From Bacteroides ilei (GTDB lineage Bacteria > Bacteroidota > Bacteroidia > Bacteroidales > Bacteroidaceae), in NCBI RefSeq assembly GCF_900128495.1, contig NZ_LT635801.1, positions 879,997 to 943,996 of the forward strand: a DNA stretch of 64,000 nucleotides, read 5' to 3'. Each line of letters begins with the position of its first letter. The first letter of the stretch is position 1. Made by a program: the position numbers and the translations under genes. The notes beneath the pieces were generated by a model, which had not been told where the DNA came from, searched no databases, and saw nothing but the letters and a program-made list of their open reading frames with translations. Below, piece after piece: positions 18,096 to 27,210 of this stretch.

Positions 18096-18103
18096 CAAAT
18101 TTA
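18096..18103 (-). promoter_or_regulatory. -7 box of prmA
   Basis: TAAATTTG on the minus strand, perfect TAnnTTTG, 34 bp before the start codon. Confidence 0.5.
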
Positions 18104-18111
18104 TTTAAAAT

Positions 18112-18139
18112 ATAGGGAAAACCCTATTTTGAAATAGGG
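18112..18139. promoter_or_regulatory. Alternating ATAGGG/CCCTAT half-sites between divergent promoters
   Basis: ATAGGG (18112-18117), CCCTATTT (18122-18129) and AAATAGGG (18132-18139) form two overlapping palindromes, and the unit ATAGGGAAAA occurs twice 22 bp apart. They lie between the -7 boxes of prmA and the gene at 18225, suggesting an operator for one or both. Confidence 0.45.
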
Positions 18140-18148
18140 AAAATCTAC

Positions 18149-18178
18149 TTGTTTGCGGGATTTATCTTGTTACATTTG
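18149..18178 (+). promoter_or_regulatory. Promoter of the Trp/Tyr/Gly-rich secreted protein gene
   Basis: TTG (18149-18151), 19-bp spacer, TACATTTG (18171-18178), a perfect -7 box, 46 bp before the start codon. Confidence 0.7.
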
Positions 18179-18224
18179 TACACGTATAAAAAGGTAGTGA
18201 CAATATATAAAAATAATACACATT

Positions 18225-19508
18225 ATGAAGAGTAGAATATTCGTTTCGTTGTTGGTTGCTTGTTTGCCATGGCTTGCGATGGCCCAAAGCAATGACGACA
18301 TTTATTTTATTCCGAAGAAAGAGAAAAAGGTTGAGCAGCAGGAGAGGACGGTTGGTCTGCAGGAAAAGGTGGGAGTCGTTCCCAAGGAGGTCAGCCGTGC
18401 CGTCGTGCATGAAACTCCTGGGGCAACGGTAGTGGTGAAGGACGTAAGCGGTAAGGTTCGTGACGTAGATGAGTATAACCGCCGTTATTCTTCACGTGAC
18501 TATAGTTTCTCTTATCAGTCGGATTCTTTATCGGCCGATGGTACCTCCTTAGGTAATGATACATTGTTTATTTCGGAAAAACCGTATAGTGAAAGAGGTG
18601 AATGGGTGAACGGGTTTAACGGAACGCAGAATGACTATGAATATGCGATGCGCATTGTCCGTTTCCGTAGTCCCCGTTATGCCATTCCTGTAAGCAGTCC
18701 GTTGTATTGGGATGTCGTGTATGGTGCTTTTCCGTCATGGGATTGGAATGTGTATGACGACGGCTTGTATGCATACATATTCCCTACCTCGACCAATCCG
18801 TTGTGGTGGGACTGGCGTTGGAACTGGAGTTTGGCCGGTCCTGGTTTCGGATGGGGATGGTATTCGCCCTGGTATTATAACAGTTGGTATTCTCCTTGGT
18901 ACAGCAGTTGGTATTCTCCATATTGGTATGGCGGATTTTATGCCGGTTACTGGGGAGGCTATTGGGGACTCGGCTGGCATCATCCTTATCCCGGATGGGG
19001 ATGGGGAGGAGGTTGGGTTCCAAGAGGACATACCGATTTCCGTCCGTCCCGTTATGAAAACTATGCAAGCTCCCGTCGTCAGGGAGGTGTTACAGGTAGA
19101 ACTGTGACTGGTCGTCAGACCAATCCGCTTAACAGTTCCCGACGGAATTCCTCTATCGGCCGTGTGGTCCGTCCCAGTTCTGTCGGTAATACAGGAACAT
19201 CTGTCCGCCCTGCAGCCGGTTCATCTTCGCTGAGGGGAAGTTCATCGAGAGTAGGAGCTATCCGTGGAGGTAATTCCACTTATGTCCGTCCGAGCAGTAC
19301 CGTGAACCGTTCCGGATCTTCATACAATCGTCCGAGCAGTACGCGTCGGAGCTTCAACTATGGAGAGTCGAATACGCGCAGTACCAACCAGTTCAATTCT
19401 TCACGTAGCAGTAACCGGAGTTCATTCTCCCGCGGTATGGGTAGCAGCACCCGCAGTAGCGGAGGCGGTTTCCGTTCGGGTGGAGGTGGAAGCTCACGTA
19501 GAAGATAA
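18225..19508 (+). CDS. Secreted low-complexity protein, Trp/Tyr/Gly-rich centre and Ser/Arg-rich tail
   Basis: 427 residues with a signal peptide ending AMAQ (about residue 21). After a charged N-terminal part (about 22-150) comes a segment at about 195-270 built from near-repeats such as WYSPWYYNSWYSPWYSSW and GYWGGYWGLGW, then a 150-residue tail rich in Ser, Arg, Gly and Asn (repeats of the type VRPSS/SSTRRS) ending GGGGSSRRR. Such composition suggests an envelope or extracellular scaffold, but I do not recognise a family. The next gene follows 25 bp later, also secreted, so they are probably one operon ending at the terminator at 21200. Confidence 0.8.
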   Translation: MKSRIFVSLLVACLPWLAMAQSNDDIYFIPKKEKKVEQQERTVGLQEKVGVVPKEVSRAVVHETPGATVVVKDVSGKVRDVDEYNRRYSSRDYSFSYQSDSLSADGTSLGNDTLFISEKPYSERGEWVNGFNGTQNDYEYAMRIVRFRSPRYAIPVSSPLYWDVVYGAFPSWDWNVYDDGLYAYIFPTSTNPLWWDWRWNWSLAGPGFGWGWYSPWYYNSWYSPWYSSWYSPYWYGGFYAGYWGGYWGLGWHHPYPGWGWGGGWVPRGHTDFRPSRYENYASSRRQGGVTGRTVTGRQTNPLNSSRRNSSIGRVVRPSSVGNTGTSVRPAAGSSSLRGSSSRVGAIRGGNSTYVRPSSTVNRSGSSYNRPSSTRRSFNYGESNTRSTNQFNSSRSSNRSSFSRGMGSSTRSSGGGFRSGGGGSSRRR

Positions 19509-19533
19509 TTTTTGAATTAAAATTTGACAAATT

Positions 19534-21153
19534 ATGAAAACTAGAATATTGGCTGTTGCCGCCATGGGATGTATGGCATGTGCGGCAATGGCCCAGAATC
19601 AATATGACGCTCTTCGCTTTTTAGGCAGTGATCTGAACGGTACAGCACGTTTTGTAGGAATGGGGGGAGCGATGAGTGCTTTAGGAGCTGATCTTTCGAC
19701 TATTGCAACGAATCCGGCTGGTATCGGATTGTATCGGAGCAATGATGCAGCTGTCAGTTTCGGTTGGAATTCGAATAGTATCAAATCTGATTGGAATGGA
19801 ACGAATGTTACACAGAATTCGGATAAAATGTCGTTTGACCAGATAGGTTTTGTGTGGACAACCAAAATTGGTAACAAGACCGATTTGCGCTATCTGAATT
19901 TTGCCTTTAATTATCATAAGAAAGCTAATTTTACACGTGAGTTCAATGCTAAAGGTGCCTTGAATAACGGATTGTCCATTACCGACCAGATGGCGGATAT
20001 GCTATGGAATGCGGGTAATGATATGGGGCCTACCTTTCTTACTGAATCGGATTTTAACGGTCTGCTTGATTCACAGAATCCGTATCTGGCAAATAAATAT
20101 ATAGGAACTCCGTTTTTGGGTACCATGGGCGCACGTACCGGATTGGTAGATCCGGTCTGCGATCCGGAAACCGGGGAAATTACCGATATGTATGGTTGGC
20201 AGGGCCAGGACGGTGAATATTACAGCCGTGAAGAAGGCAGTATTTCTGAATACGATTTTAACATGTCTTTTAATGTGCGGGACCGTTTTTATTTCGGAGT
20301 GACTTTAGGAGTCTATGATTTGAACTATACCCGTTATTCTTCTTACGGAGAAAATCTGGAGCAGGGAGCGGCGCTTACCCTCGATAACTGGGCGAAGACG
20401 GAAGGGACCGGATTTGACTTGAAGCTGGGGGCCATTATCCGTCCGTTCGAATATTCTCCTTTCCGTATAGGTTTTGCCATACATACTCCTACATGGTATG
20501 CAATGACAGACAAGTATGTATCTACATTGACTAGCTATAATATACCTGATTATGATGGAAAGCCCCAAACTTATACAGAGAATCTGCGGGATTATTACGG
20601 TGAACCCAATTATTTGTTGGATTACCATTTGATTTCTCCATGGAAATTTAATGTGAGTGCCGGTACTACTTTTTCGGGAATAGTGGCTTTGGACGCTGAG
20701 TATGAGTATGATATGTATCAGAAATCACGTCTGACAGATACCGAAGGATATGATTATAACGGAACGACAGCCATTGACGAGACTTTGAAAGGTGTCCATA
20801 CCTTCCGGGTGGGAATGGAAGCATGTGTCACTCCCAGATTCAGTGTCCGTGCCGGATATAATTTCCAATCGTCACCTATTACGGATGATTCGTTCAAGAA
20901 TATAGCTGCAACTGACGAGACACGTACCGATCCGGAATATTTCAATCTGAAATCGACTCAGGCTGTGACTGTCGGACTGGGATACAGAGGTAGAATCATA
21001 TATGCCGACTTAGCTTATAAATATGCTTTCTATAAAGGCGATTTCTATGCTTTTGATGCCGATTATACAGCAAATGGGGGGTATGCTTTGTCTCCAGCCA
21101 AGATAGACGGTAACCGTAACCAGATTCTGCTTACTGTCGGTGTCCGTTTCTAG
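19534..21153 (+). CDS. OmpP1/FadL/TodX-like outer-membrane transport protein
   Basis: 539 residues with a signal peptide (ends AMAQ). The N-terminus after cleavage (DALRFLGSDLNGTARFVGMGGAMSALG..., then TNPAGIGLY) is the FadL-family hatch-like start, and the rest alternates short polar and aromatic strands as in a 14-strand barrel, ending in Phe (VGVRF), the usual outer-membrane insertion signal. FadL-like proteins pass hydrophobic compounds across the outer membrane; Bacteroidetes members are sometimes labelled hemin receptors without strong proof. Follows the Trp/Tyr-rich gene by 25 bp. Confidence 0.85.
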   Translation: MKTRILAVAAMGCMACAAMAQNQYDALRFLGSDLNGTARFVGMGGAMSALGADLSTIATNPAGIGLYRSNDAAVSFGWNSNSIKSDWNGTNVTQNSDKMSFDQIGFVWTTKIGNKTDLRYLNFAFNYHKKANFTREFNAKGALNNGLSITDQMADMLWNAGNDMGPTFLTESDFNGLLDSQNPYLANKYIGTPFLGTMGARTGLVDPVCDPETGEITDMYGWQGQDGEYYSREEGSISEYDFNMSFNVRDRFYFGVTLGVYDLNYTRYSSYGENLEQGAALTLDNWAKTEGTGFDLKLGAIIRPFEYSPFRIGFAIHTPTWYAMTDKYVSTLTSYNIPDYDGKPQTYTENLRDYYGEPNYLLDYHLISPWKFNVSAGTTFSGIVALDAEYEYDMYQKSRLTDTEGYDYNGTTAIDETLKGVHTFRVGMEACVTPRFSVRAGYNFQSSPITDDSFKNIAATDETRTDPEYFNLKSTQAVTVGLGYRGRIIYADLAYKYAFYKGDFYAFDADYTANGGYALSPAKIDGNRNQILLTVGVRF

Positions 21154-21199
21154 AGATGAGGCTAGTTGCAGATTTCATTGTGATTTTAATAAAAACTGA

Positions 21200-21232
21200 G
21201 GCTGTCTTGACTTCATGTCGGGACGGCCTTTT
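21200..21232 (+). terminator. Terminator after the FadL-like gene
   Basis: GGCTGTCTTGAC (21200-21211) pairs with GTCGGGACGGCC (21217-21228) using three G-U pairs, followed by TTTT. Confidence 0.7.
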
Positions 21233-21289
21233 CTATGATATCAAAAGTTAAGTGGTTGAATTAAAATATTTGAATGACAATGTGTAGAG

Positions 21290-22360
21290 CTATTCTTCCT
21301 TGTGTCTGTACTGTTTCTGTTTCCAGAAATTGAATCCGGCGTAAATCCTCAGGCTGCCGAAAGAGTTGGTCATGGAGAAATTGCTTTTCCGGTAATCATA
21401 TGTATTTAAGACAAATGAAGCTCCTATATAATATTTTTTGTTGTTCCATACCAGAGCGGCTCTGGTTATTATGTCGAAATTGATATCATTAGTCCAATTG
21501 AGCCATTGACTGTCGGTTGTATCGGAAACCTGGCCGTCGAACTTAGCTTTTTTGTAGGCAATGGCAGGCATCAGTGAAATGTTGAAAAGGCAGTTCTTGG
21601 CAAATACCCAGTTATATCCATAACCCAGACTGATGTTATAATCGTGGTATTGCAGTGTGTGAAACTTTAATGACGGACGTAATTGTCCGGTTATGTCGTC
21701 AGGTAGTTTCCCAGGGTCGAACGTTATATCGTGATTGGAATAGGAGAAACCAGCCATGAATGATCCGCAACTTTTTTTCTGGTTGGTCGACTGGCTATAT
21801 GCTGCCGGGTAGGAAAAATGTTTGTTGTTGAATATCCAGTAAGTATTCAGACCGATAATTTTACTTTGGAATCCTTCGAATTTTTGTCCTATGTGATTTT
21901 CCGGTACATTGAATCCTGAATAGGAATTGATACGGAAATCACTACCGGTCTTGCGGTAGTAGAGATCCAATCCGATACGTGAACTGTATAGGTTGAATAC
22001 ATATTCCTGTTTGGAACTTCCATCATGTCCTTTCTTGAAAATGTCTCTGACATTGAATGATACGCCCAGAAAAATCCAGCGCCATCCGAAATAGGCCCCG
22101 ATTTTTGGAGTGGGGGTAGGGGCAAAGCTAATGGCCTGTCTGTCGTTGTTTATAGTTGTTTTCAGTTTATATCGTTCCGACCAAAAGCTTTGCTCAATCA
22201 TGAATGTAAGATTATATTCATTAGGAGCAATGTAGGCGGTATCTGTTTCACTGAATGTCTTTCCGATTTTCTGTATGAAACTGAGAGACTTCTCTGTTTG
22301 GGCAAAGAGATGTGTCCCTAGCAATATGAGGGGAAGGCAGATATATCGGAATTTTACCAT
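21290..22360 (-). CDS. DUF4421 family protein, probable outer-membrane barrel
   Basis: 356 residues with a signal peptide (ends LFAQ). The sequence resembles the Bacteroidetes DUF4421 family: repeated amphipathic strands with aromatic girdles (FGWRWIFLGVSFNVRD, SLGYGYNWVF) and a terminal strand FGSLRIYAGFNFW. Function unknown. It lies downstream of the Gfo/Idh operon's strong hairpin, on the same strand, but its 120-bp upstream gap shows no good -7 box. Confidence 0.75.
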   Translation of the reverse strand: MVKFRYICLPLILLGTHLFAQTEKSLSFIQKIGKTFSETDTAYIAPNEYNLTFMIEQSFWSERYKLKTTINNDRQAISFAPTPTPKIGAYFGWRWIFLGVSFNVRDIFKKGHDGSSKQEYVFNLYSSRIGLDLYYRKTGSDFRINSYSGFNVPENHIGQKFEGFQSKIIGLNTYWIFNNKHFSYPAAYSQSTNQKKSCGSFMAGFSYSNHDITFDPGKLPDDITGQLRPSLKFHTLQYHDYNISLGYGYNWVFAKNCLFNISLMPAIAYKKAKFDGQVSDTTDSQWLNWTNDINFDIITRAALVWNNKKYYIGASFVLNTYDYRKSNFSMTNSFGSLRIYAGFNFWKQKQYRHKEE

Positions 22361-22406
22361 AGACGATTTAAAGCCGTTTTGTTATCTGGAAAATGTTGTT
22401 TGGAAA

Positions 22407-22471
22407 GGTGGCAGTTATCCGGTATGGAAGGGTTGTAAAAGTTATGTGCCGTATACCGGATAATTGCCGCC
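22407..22471 (-). terminator. Long hairpin between the oxidoreductase operon and the DUF4421 gene
   Basis: Arms of 19 bp (22407-22425 and 22453-22471; core TTATCCGGTAT/ATACCGGATAA) with one mismatch and one G-U pair. It sits 10 bp after the oxidoreductase stop. The T-run on the minus strand is poor, so termination is likely but not certain. Confidence 0.55.
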
Positions 22472-22480
22472 AGTGTAAGT

Positions 22481-23470
22481 TTATAATTTGTTCAGAATAC
22501 GGTCCATCACCCAATTGGCAGGAGTGGCACTGACCCCGTCGCAGGTGCAGATTGCTTTGCCTTGTAAATGCTCTACTACAGCCTGTATCAGTGGAAGCTG
22601 TACATATGAAGGGTTGGTAGGAAGAATCTCCTCACGGCCACGTTCGGTATGTAGTGCTATCGGATCATAGGTGAATACGGAAAAACAGATCATACCTTTG
22701 TCTCCGATAATCTCGATACGGTCTTCTTTAGCTGATTCGTGGGCGACGAAACACCATGATCCGGAGCCGGGGAGTCCTGATTCGAACTTGAAACAGGCAC
22801 TGATGGTATCTTCTGCCTGATAGAGTCCTCCACGGTTACTTTTGTATCCTTCAGCTTCCAGTATACAGCCGAACATGTCCTGCAGCAGGTCAAGCTGGTG
22901 CGGTGCCAGGTCATAGAAATATCCTCCTCCAGCGATGTCCGGCTGAACGCGCCATGGCAGGTTGGTACTGTTATAGTCAAGGTCACGTGGCGGTTGGGCG
23001 AAACGGATCTGTACATTGATTACGTTACCTATCTGCCCTTCTTCTACCAGTTGACGTACTTTTTGGAAATAAGGAAGATATCTCCGGTAATAGGCTACAA
23101 AACATGGAATTCCGGTTTCTTCCGATATACGGTTTATACGGGCACAGTCTTCATAACTGGCAGCCATCGGTTTTTCTATGTATACGGGTTTACCGGCTTT
23201 CATGGACATGATGGCAAACGTGGCGTGTGAAGAGGGAGGGGTTGCAATATAGACAGCATTTACTTCTTCGTCTCCGATCAGTTCTTGGGCATCGGTATAC
23301 CAGCGGGGCACATTATGACGGCGGGCGTACGACTTCACCTTTTCTTCGTCACGACTCATTACTGCTACAACTTTGGATCCTGGTATCATGTTGAAGGCCG
23401 GTCCGCTTTTCTTTTCAGTTACTTCTCCGCATCCGATGAATCCCCATCGTACATTATCTAATTTTATCAT
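22481..23470 (-). CDS. Gfo/Idh/MocA-family NAD(P)-dependent oxidoreductase
   Basis: 329 residues. Rossmann start WGFIGCGEVTEK (nucleotide-binding GxGxx variant) and the family catalytic motif EKPMA with its Lys; AGGGYFYDLAPHQLDLL holds the conserved catalytic-region His. Members oxidise or reduce sugars and inositols; the substrate is unknown. No signal peptide, so cytoplasmic. It is the last gene of a three-gene operon after a porin and a solute-binding protein (15-bp gap), which suggests its substrate enters through them. Confidence 0.9.
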   Translation of the reverse strand: MIKLDNVRWGFIGCGEVTEKKSGPAFNMIPGSKVVAVMSRDEEKVKSYARRHNVPRWYTDAQELIGDEEVNAVYIATPPSSHATFAIMSMKAGKPVYIEKPMAASYEDCARINRISEETGIPCFVAYYRRYLPYFQKVRQLVEEGQIGNVINVQIRFAQPPRDLDYNSTNLPWRVQPDIAGGGYFYDLAPHQLDLLQDMFGCILEAEGYKSNRGGLYQAEDTISACFKFESGLPGSGSWCFVAHESAKEDRIEIIGDKGMICFSVFTYDPIALHTERGREEILPTNPSYVQLPLIQAVVEHLQGKAICTCDGVSATPANWVMDRILNKL

Positions 23471-23485
23471 AGTAATAGGAGTTTG

Positions 23486-24313
23486 TCAATAGTTGAAATA
23501 TTTTTTATATAATTGTTTGAATTTACTAGTCTTTTTATATGAATCCAGCCATGTGTTCAGGCTGTCCAACAGGATTGGGGAGTGTTTGCTGACTCCCCAT
23601 GCATAGAATTGTGTGAATCCTATATCCGTATGTATGTCAAGGTTAGGAAATTGTCCAAGTATGGATTCTGCCGTATTTTCGTCGCATACGGCATAGTCGA
23701 TGTCTCCTGCCGAAACCATGGCTAGCAGTTGCTGGGGACCGTACTGGTCTACTTCTTCAATATAGATTGTATCGGCTATTTCGCTTATCAAGTTATGAAT
23801 GCGCAGCAAGGCAGGCGATCCTTTGATTATATGAAGCTTTTTTTTTGCCAGTTCTAACTGGCTTTCAATGTATATGCTGTCATTATTTCCACTTCTACAT
23901 CGTTGTACCAAGACTTGTTTGCTTAACAGAATGGGGTGTGTGAACAATAGAGTGTCTTTCGACTGGCTGGTAATGACAGTTCCCGTTGCCAGTATATCGT
24001 ATTTTCCCTGTATTACTCCTTGTATCCGTTTTTCGTAGCTCATTTCAGGAATTATTTCCAGCTTGAGTCCTTTCTCTTCCGCAAAATGGTGCAGCAGTTC
24101 ATAGTCAAATCCTTGTAGAGTATCTTCTTTAACGTGATAGCTTATGGTGTTATATTCGGTTACGGCATGCAGTATTCCCGATTCTTTGATTTCTGCATAG
24201 TCTCTAGGAAAGTATGTCTCTTTTTTGTCTTCCGTTGTATTGAACAATATGATTCCTGCTGCAATAGCTATTGCAATCAGTGCGTATCGTAACCAGGACT
24301 TTTTCATAGGCAT
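23486..24313 (-). CDS. Membrane-anchored family 3 solute-binding protein
   Basis: 275 residues. One N-terminal transmembrane helix (about 8-25) anchors it in the inner membrane; the rest is a periplasmic binding domain of the SBP_bac_3 type (ESGILHAVTEYNTISYHV, GFDYELLHHFAEEKGL, YDILATGTVIT). No ABC permease or ATPase adjoins it, so it may not be a transporter part; the same fold forms the regulatory half of the lytic transglycosylase MltF, but the transglycosylase half is absent. A second Met at residue 3 is an alternative start. It begins 5 bp after the porin stop. Confidence 0.85.
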   Translation of the reverse strand: MPMKKSWLRYALIAIAIAAGIILFNTTEDKKETYFPRDYAEIKESGILHAVTEYNTISYHVKEDTLQGFDYELLHHFAEEKGLKLEIIPEMSYEKRIQGVIQGKYDILATGTVITSQSKDTLLFTHPILLSKQVLVQRCRSGNNDSIYIESQLELAKKKLHIIKGSPALLRIHNLISEIADTIYIEEVDQYGPQQLLAMVSAGDIDYAVCDENTAESILGQFPNLDIHTDIGFTQFYAWGVSKHSPILLDSLNTWLDSYKKTSKFKQLYKKYFNY

Positions 24314-24318
24314 TTGTT

Positions 24319-26415
24319 TTAGTCAAAGAAGTTCCATGATATACCGACTTTGAATAAACGGGGGTTAAGCGGATAATATGGGGTATAGAAGTAGCTGTGT
24401 TTACCCTGTCCTTGAGTGAGGTTATACATCTGGAGCGAAATACGGGTACGTTTCAGATGCAGATTGATATATCCGTTTATCATCGGGTAACCTCCCAATT
24501 TATAGCGTGAGTCTTTATTCTGTAGGTAAAACTGTCCGATGGCCGCTGAGTATTCCGGGGCGTAGTATTCGGAGAAATAACGCATGTCGGCACCCATCTC
24601 GATGTTAAGAACTTTCTTTGCCAGAGAAAATTTGAGATATAGGTTATGGTAAAGTGCCAGACTAGGAAAAGGGATAACGTCCTGATTGCTGGAAGTCTGG
24701 TAAGTCACTTCATTGTCGAGGTGGAGAATCCCTAGCTTGAAATCCTGTTTTAATGTTGCACTGAATATCTGGATATTGTCGGCGCATTGGCGGACTGCCA
24801 GATTATTCAGGTATTTGCTGTTTTCTTCATTTCCGGAAGCCAGGACAGAATTATCGTCCAGGTAGGTGTAGTTCTTGATGTTTTCCACTCCTGCCTTCAG
24901 TTGTGTCTTCCATCGTTCAATGGTCAGTTTCCCTTCTATGTGGGTTTTCATTATTTTGGACAGGTCCTCATTATCCCACCAATAATGTTTGGAGTGGAAA
25001 TGGCGGAAGAAGAAGGTGGGGTTCAGGTTCTTGATATAGGCTTTTGCATCCAGACGGACAGTGTCATTGAACAGTCGGAAATTAAGATTTCCGTTCCCCT
25101 CAATTTCAAATTGTCCGGCATCTTCGCCCAACAGACATATTTCCCCCAGTACATTATAATGCAGCAGACGTCCTTGCTCTTTGATGAGCTGGCCACCTAC
25201 CGATACTACATTTTCTACGTATTCCAGTTGATTGGGTTGTTCCTCCGGGTTGGTCCATATACTGTCGTTCATGTTGAAACGGCGGTATTCGTGGGTAGCG
25301 AATGCTGTCAAGCCGGCTTGTGCCCATTTGTTAAATCCTTCCCGTAGTGAAATTCCTACTGTATTTTTGATTGAAAAGTGTCGGATGACATCTTTTTCAA
25401 GGTCGGGGAAGTAGTTATGTTGGTAGTAGCTGTTAAGCTCTTCTTCGTTCTGGGTTATGTACTGATGTTTGTTTATGTCTAATTTTATTGTATGCAAGAA
25501 GCTGGTTACAGGTATGAACTCCTGTGTTACCAGAGTGTCCTGTTCATTTTCTGGTTCTCTATCCCGATAGAATCCCAAATTGTAACGTTGGGTAAAAAAA
25601 GCATGATATCCGCTATTGTGATTCCATACACTCGAGAAGTTTGTAGGAATTTCACTGTTGCTGTATGTTTTTCCTCCTTCTGCCATATCAAGGGGATAGC
25701 GGACGTAACGTTCGTCGGTGATACCCCCGTTCTCGGCAACTTTCATGTTATTGTAGATAAAGCTGAAGTGCATATTGTACTTATCACCTAGATAATAGGC
25801 AAACAGGTCTCCATTGAACAGAGCTGTAGACTGATGGTTATATTTTCCTCGTCCGTACACATAGTCTACATTAGTACCGAATCCCATGCGTTTGTTTGCA
25901 TTTACAGCCAGATATCCTTTGAAACGTTCTTCTCCATCCCTACTGCTTCCTTGTTTGAAGTAAGTCAGGTTGGTAAAAGGTGATTTGGTATTGGTATAGA
26001 CTACAGTTTCCGGGCGGATATAAGTATAGTCGTAAGGGTCAAGAAAGAAAAACTGACTGGTTTCAAGTCTGTCGAAGAATACATGTGCGATACGTGGTGA
26101 ACCCAAGTTCCCTAAAAACGTATAATGTCCTGTAGGACCACCTGTATCATTTGAGTTTGGAAAGCCGGTTTGCAATGTATCTACAGGTACTTCTGTCCGA
26201 TTGCCGAAACGAGGTTCAATGACCCATGAATTCAGTCCTATAGGAATGGTGCTGGCATCGACTACAGCTGATGTGTCGATAGGATTCCCGTTACGGTCAT
26301 AATTGTTGCGGTCCAGCCCGGAAGCAGAACTGCCCAATCCTGTCCCCAGTTGGTTTTGCGCCGATAGAGTACAGCAGGCTATTAATATGGTAAGTATAAA
26401 TAGTATCTTTCTCAT
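24319..26415 (-). CDS. Putative porin (Porin_10 type)
   Basis: 698 residues from the Met that opens the signal peptide MRKILFILTILIACCTLSAQ; the frame extends 18 codons further but past the -7 box. The mature protein is rich in amphipathic beta strands and matches the Bacteroidetes putative porin family; the last residue is preceded by Phe (WNFFD). An early segment (about 25-45) is Gly/Ser/Asn-rich. The substrate is unknown. It leads the operon with the solute-binding protein and oxidoreductase. Confidence 0.8.
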   Translation of the reverse strand: MRKILFILTILIACCTLSAQNQLGTGLGSSASGLDRNNYDRNGNPIDTSAVVDASTIPIGLNSWVIEPRFGNRTEVPVDTLQTGFPNSNDTGGPTGHYTFLGNLGSPRIAHVFFDRLETSQFFFLDPYDYTYIRPETVVYTNTKSPFTNLTYFKQGSSRDGEERFKGYLAVNANKRMGFGTNVDYVYGRGKYNHQSTALFNGDLFAYYLGDKYNMHFSFIYNNMKVAENGGITDERYVRYPLDMAEGGKTYSNSEIPTNFSSVWNHNSGYHAFFTQRYNLGFYRDREPENEQDTLVTQEFIPVTSFLHTIKLDINKHQYITQNEEELNSYYQHNYFPDLEKDVIRHFSIKNTVGISLREGFNKWAQAGLTAFATHEYRRFNMNDSIWTNPEEQPNQLEYVENVVSVGGQLIKEQGRLLHYNVLGEICLLGEDAGQFEIEGNGNLNFRLFNDTVRLDAKAYIKNLNPTFFFRHFHSKHYWWDNEDLSKIMKTHIEGKLTIERWKTQLKAGVENIKNYTYLDDNSVLASGNEENSKYLNNLAVRQCADNIQIFSATLKQDFKLGILHLDNEVTYQTSSNQDVIPFPSLALYHNLYLKFSLAKKVLNIEMGADMRYFSEYYAPEYSAAIGQFYLQNKDSRYKLGGYPMINGYINLHLKRTRISLQMYNLTQGQGKHSYFYTPYYPLNPRLFKVGISWNFFD

Positions 26416-26423
26416 AATGGGGA

Positions 26424-26431
26424 CAAAGATA
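26424..26431 (-). promoter_or_regulatory. -7 box of the porin operon
   Basis: TATCTTTG on the minus strand, perfect TAnnTTTG, only 8 bp before the chosen ATG, so the leader would be very short or the start differs slightly. Confidence 0.45.
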
Positions 26432-26530
26432 ATATATAAAAACGAAAGAATAGGGTAGGAGAGATGCAAAAATACGTAAAGATAACCCCCGTTATATAAC
26501 GGTCGTATTGAGGAATGTTCATCTGATAAG

Positions 26531-26601
26531 AATAAAAAAGAAATGACACAACGTATAAACCTTTCCTCTTTGTTATGAAAGTTCTATACTTTGCGTCATT
26601 T
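26531..26601 (-). terminator. Terminator of the 2-oxoacid:ferredoxin oxidoreductase operon
   Basis: 17-bp arms (26541-26557 and 26585-26601; AAATGAC...GTATA) with two mismatches, then CTTTTTTATT on the minus strand. Confidence 0.7.
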
Positions 26602-26634
26602 CATCCGTTTTATTGTTCCGAATGGATGTCTTTA

Positions 26635-27177
26635 TCAGATTTTCTTTATGATATCCATTCCGATATGAATTGCTTCTTCATTCATCGGTATCAGATGATG
26701 GTGGCGTTCCGGCAGTGTTTTGTGTAAGGCTTTGATGACACTGTCAATAGATACGATAGGGCGGATTTTAAGTAGTCCTCCCAAGACAATCATGTTAAAT
26801 GTTTTTGCCATTTTCCGTTCATTGGCTTCGTCCATGGCATCAATCCGATATATTTCGATATCTGTACGGGTTGGAGGATTGAGTATTCCATAACCGTCAT
26901 AAATCAATACCCCCCCCGGTTTTACTTTGCTTTCGAACTTGTCGAGTGAAGGTTGGTTTAAAATAATGGCTGTATCGTATTTGCTCAGGATGGGTGATGA
27001 AATGCGTTCGTCACTTACTATTACAGTTACGTTGGCTGTACCGCCCCGCTGTTCAGGTCCGTAAGCTGGCATCCAGGTAACTTCCTTACCCTCCATCAAT
27101 CCCGAATAAGCCAGAATCTTACCCATTGACAATACACCCTGTCCGCCGAATCCTGCTATAATGATTTCTTCTTGCAT
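26635..27177 (-). CDS. 2-oxoacid:ferredoxin oxidoreductase, gamma subunit
   Basis: 180 residues, whole-length gamma subunit: IIIAGFGGQGVLSMGKILA at the start and MPAYGPEQRGG (the family's GPE.RGG motif). With the alpha, beta and ferredoxin-like subunits encoded just upstream it forms an enzyme that decarboxylates a 2-oxoacid with CoA and reduces ferredoxin. Substrate cannot be settled by sequence: 2-oxoglutarate and branched-chain 2-oxoacids are both possible. Last gene of the operon, 33 bp after the beta subunit. Confidence 0.92.
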   Translation of the reverse strand: MQEEIIIAGFGGQGVLSMGKILAYSGLMEGKEVTWMPAYGPEQRGGTANVTVIVSDERISSPILSKYDTAIILNQPSLDKFESKVKPGGVLIYDGYGILNPPTRTDIEIYRIDAMDEANERKMAKTFNMIVLGGLLKIRPIVSIDSVIKALHKTLPERHHHLIPMNEEAIHIGMDIIKKI

Positions 27178-27210
27178 ATCTTAATTTTTATTGGTCAACA
27201 GATATTGTGG

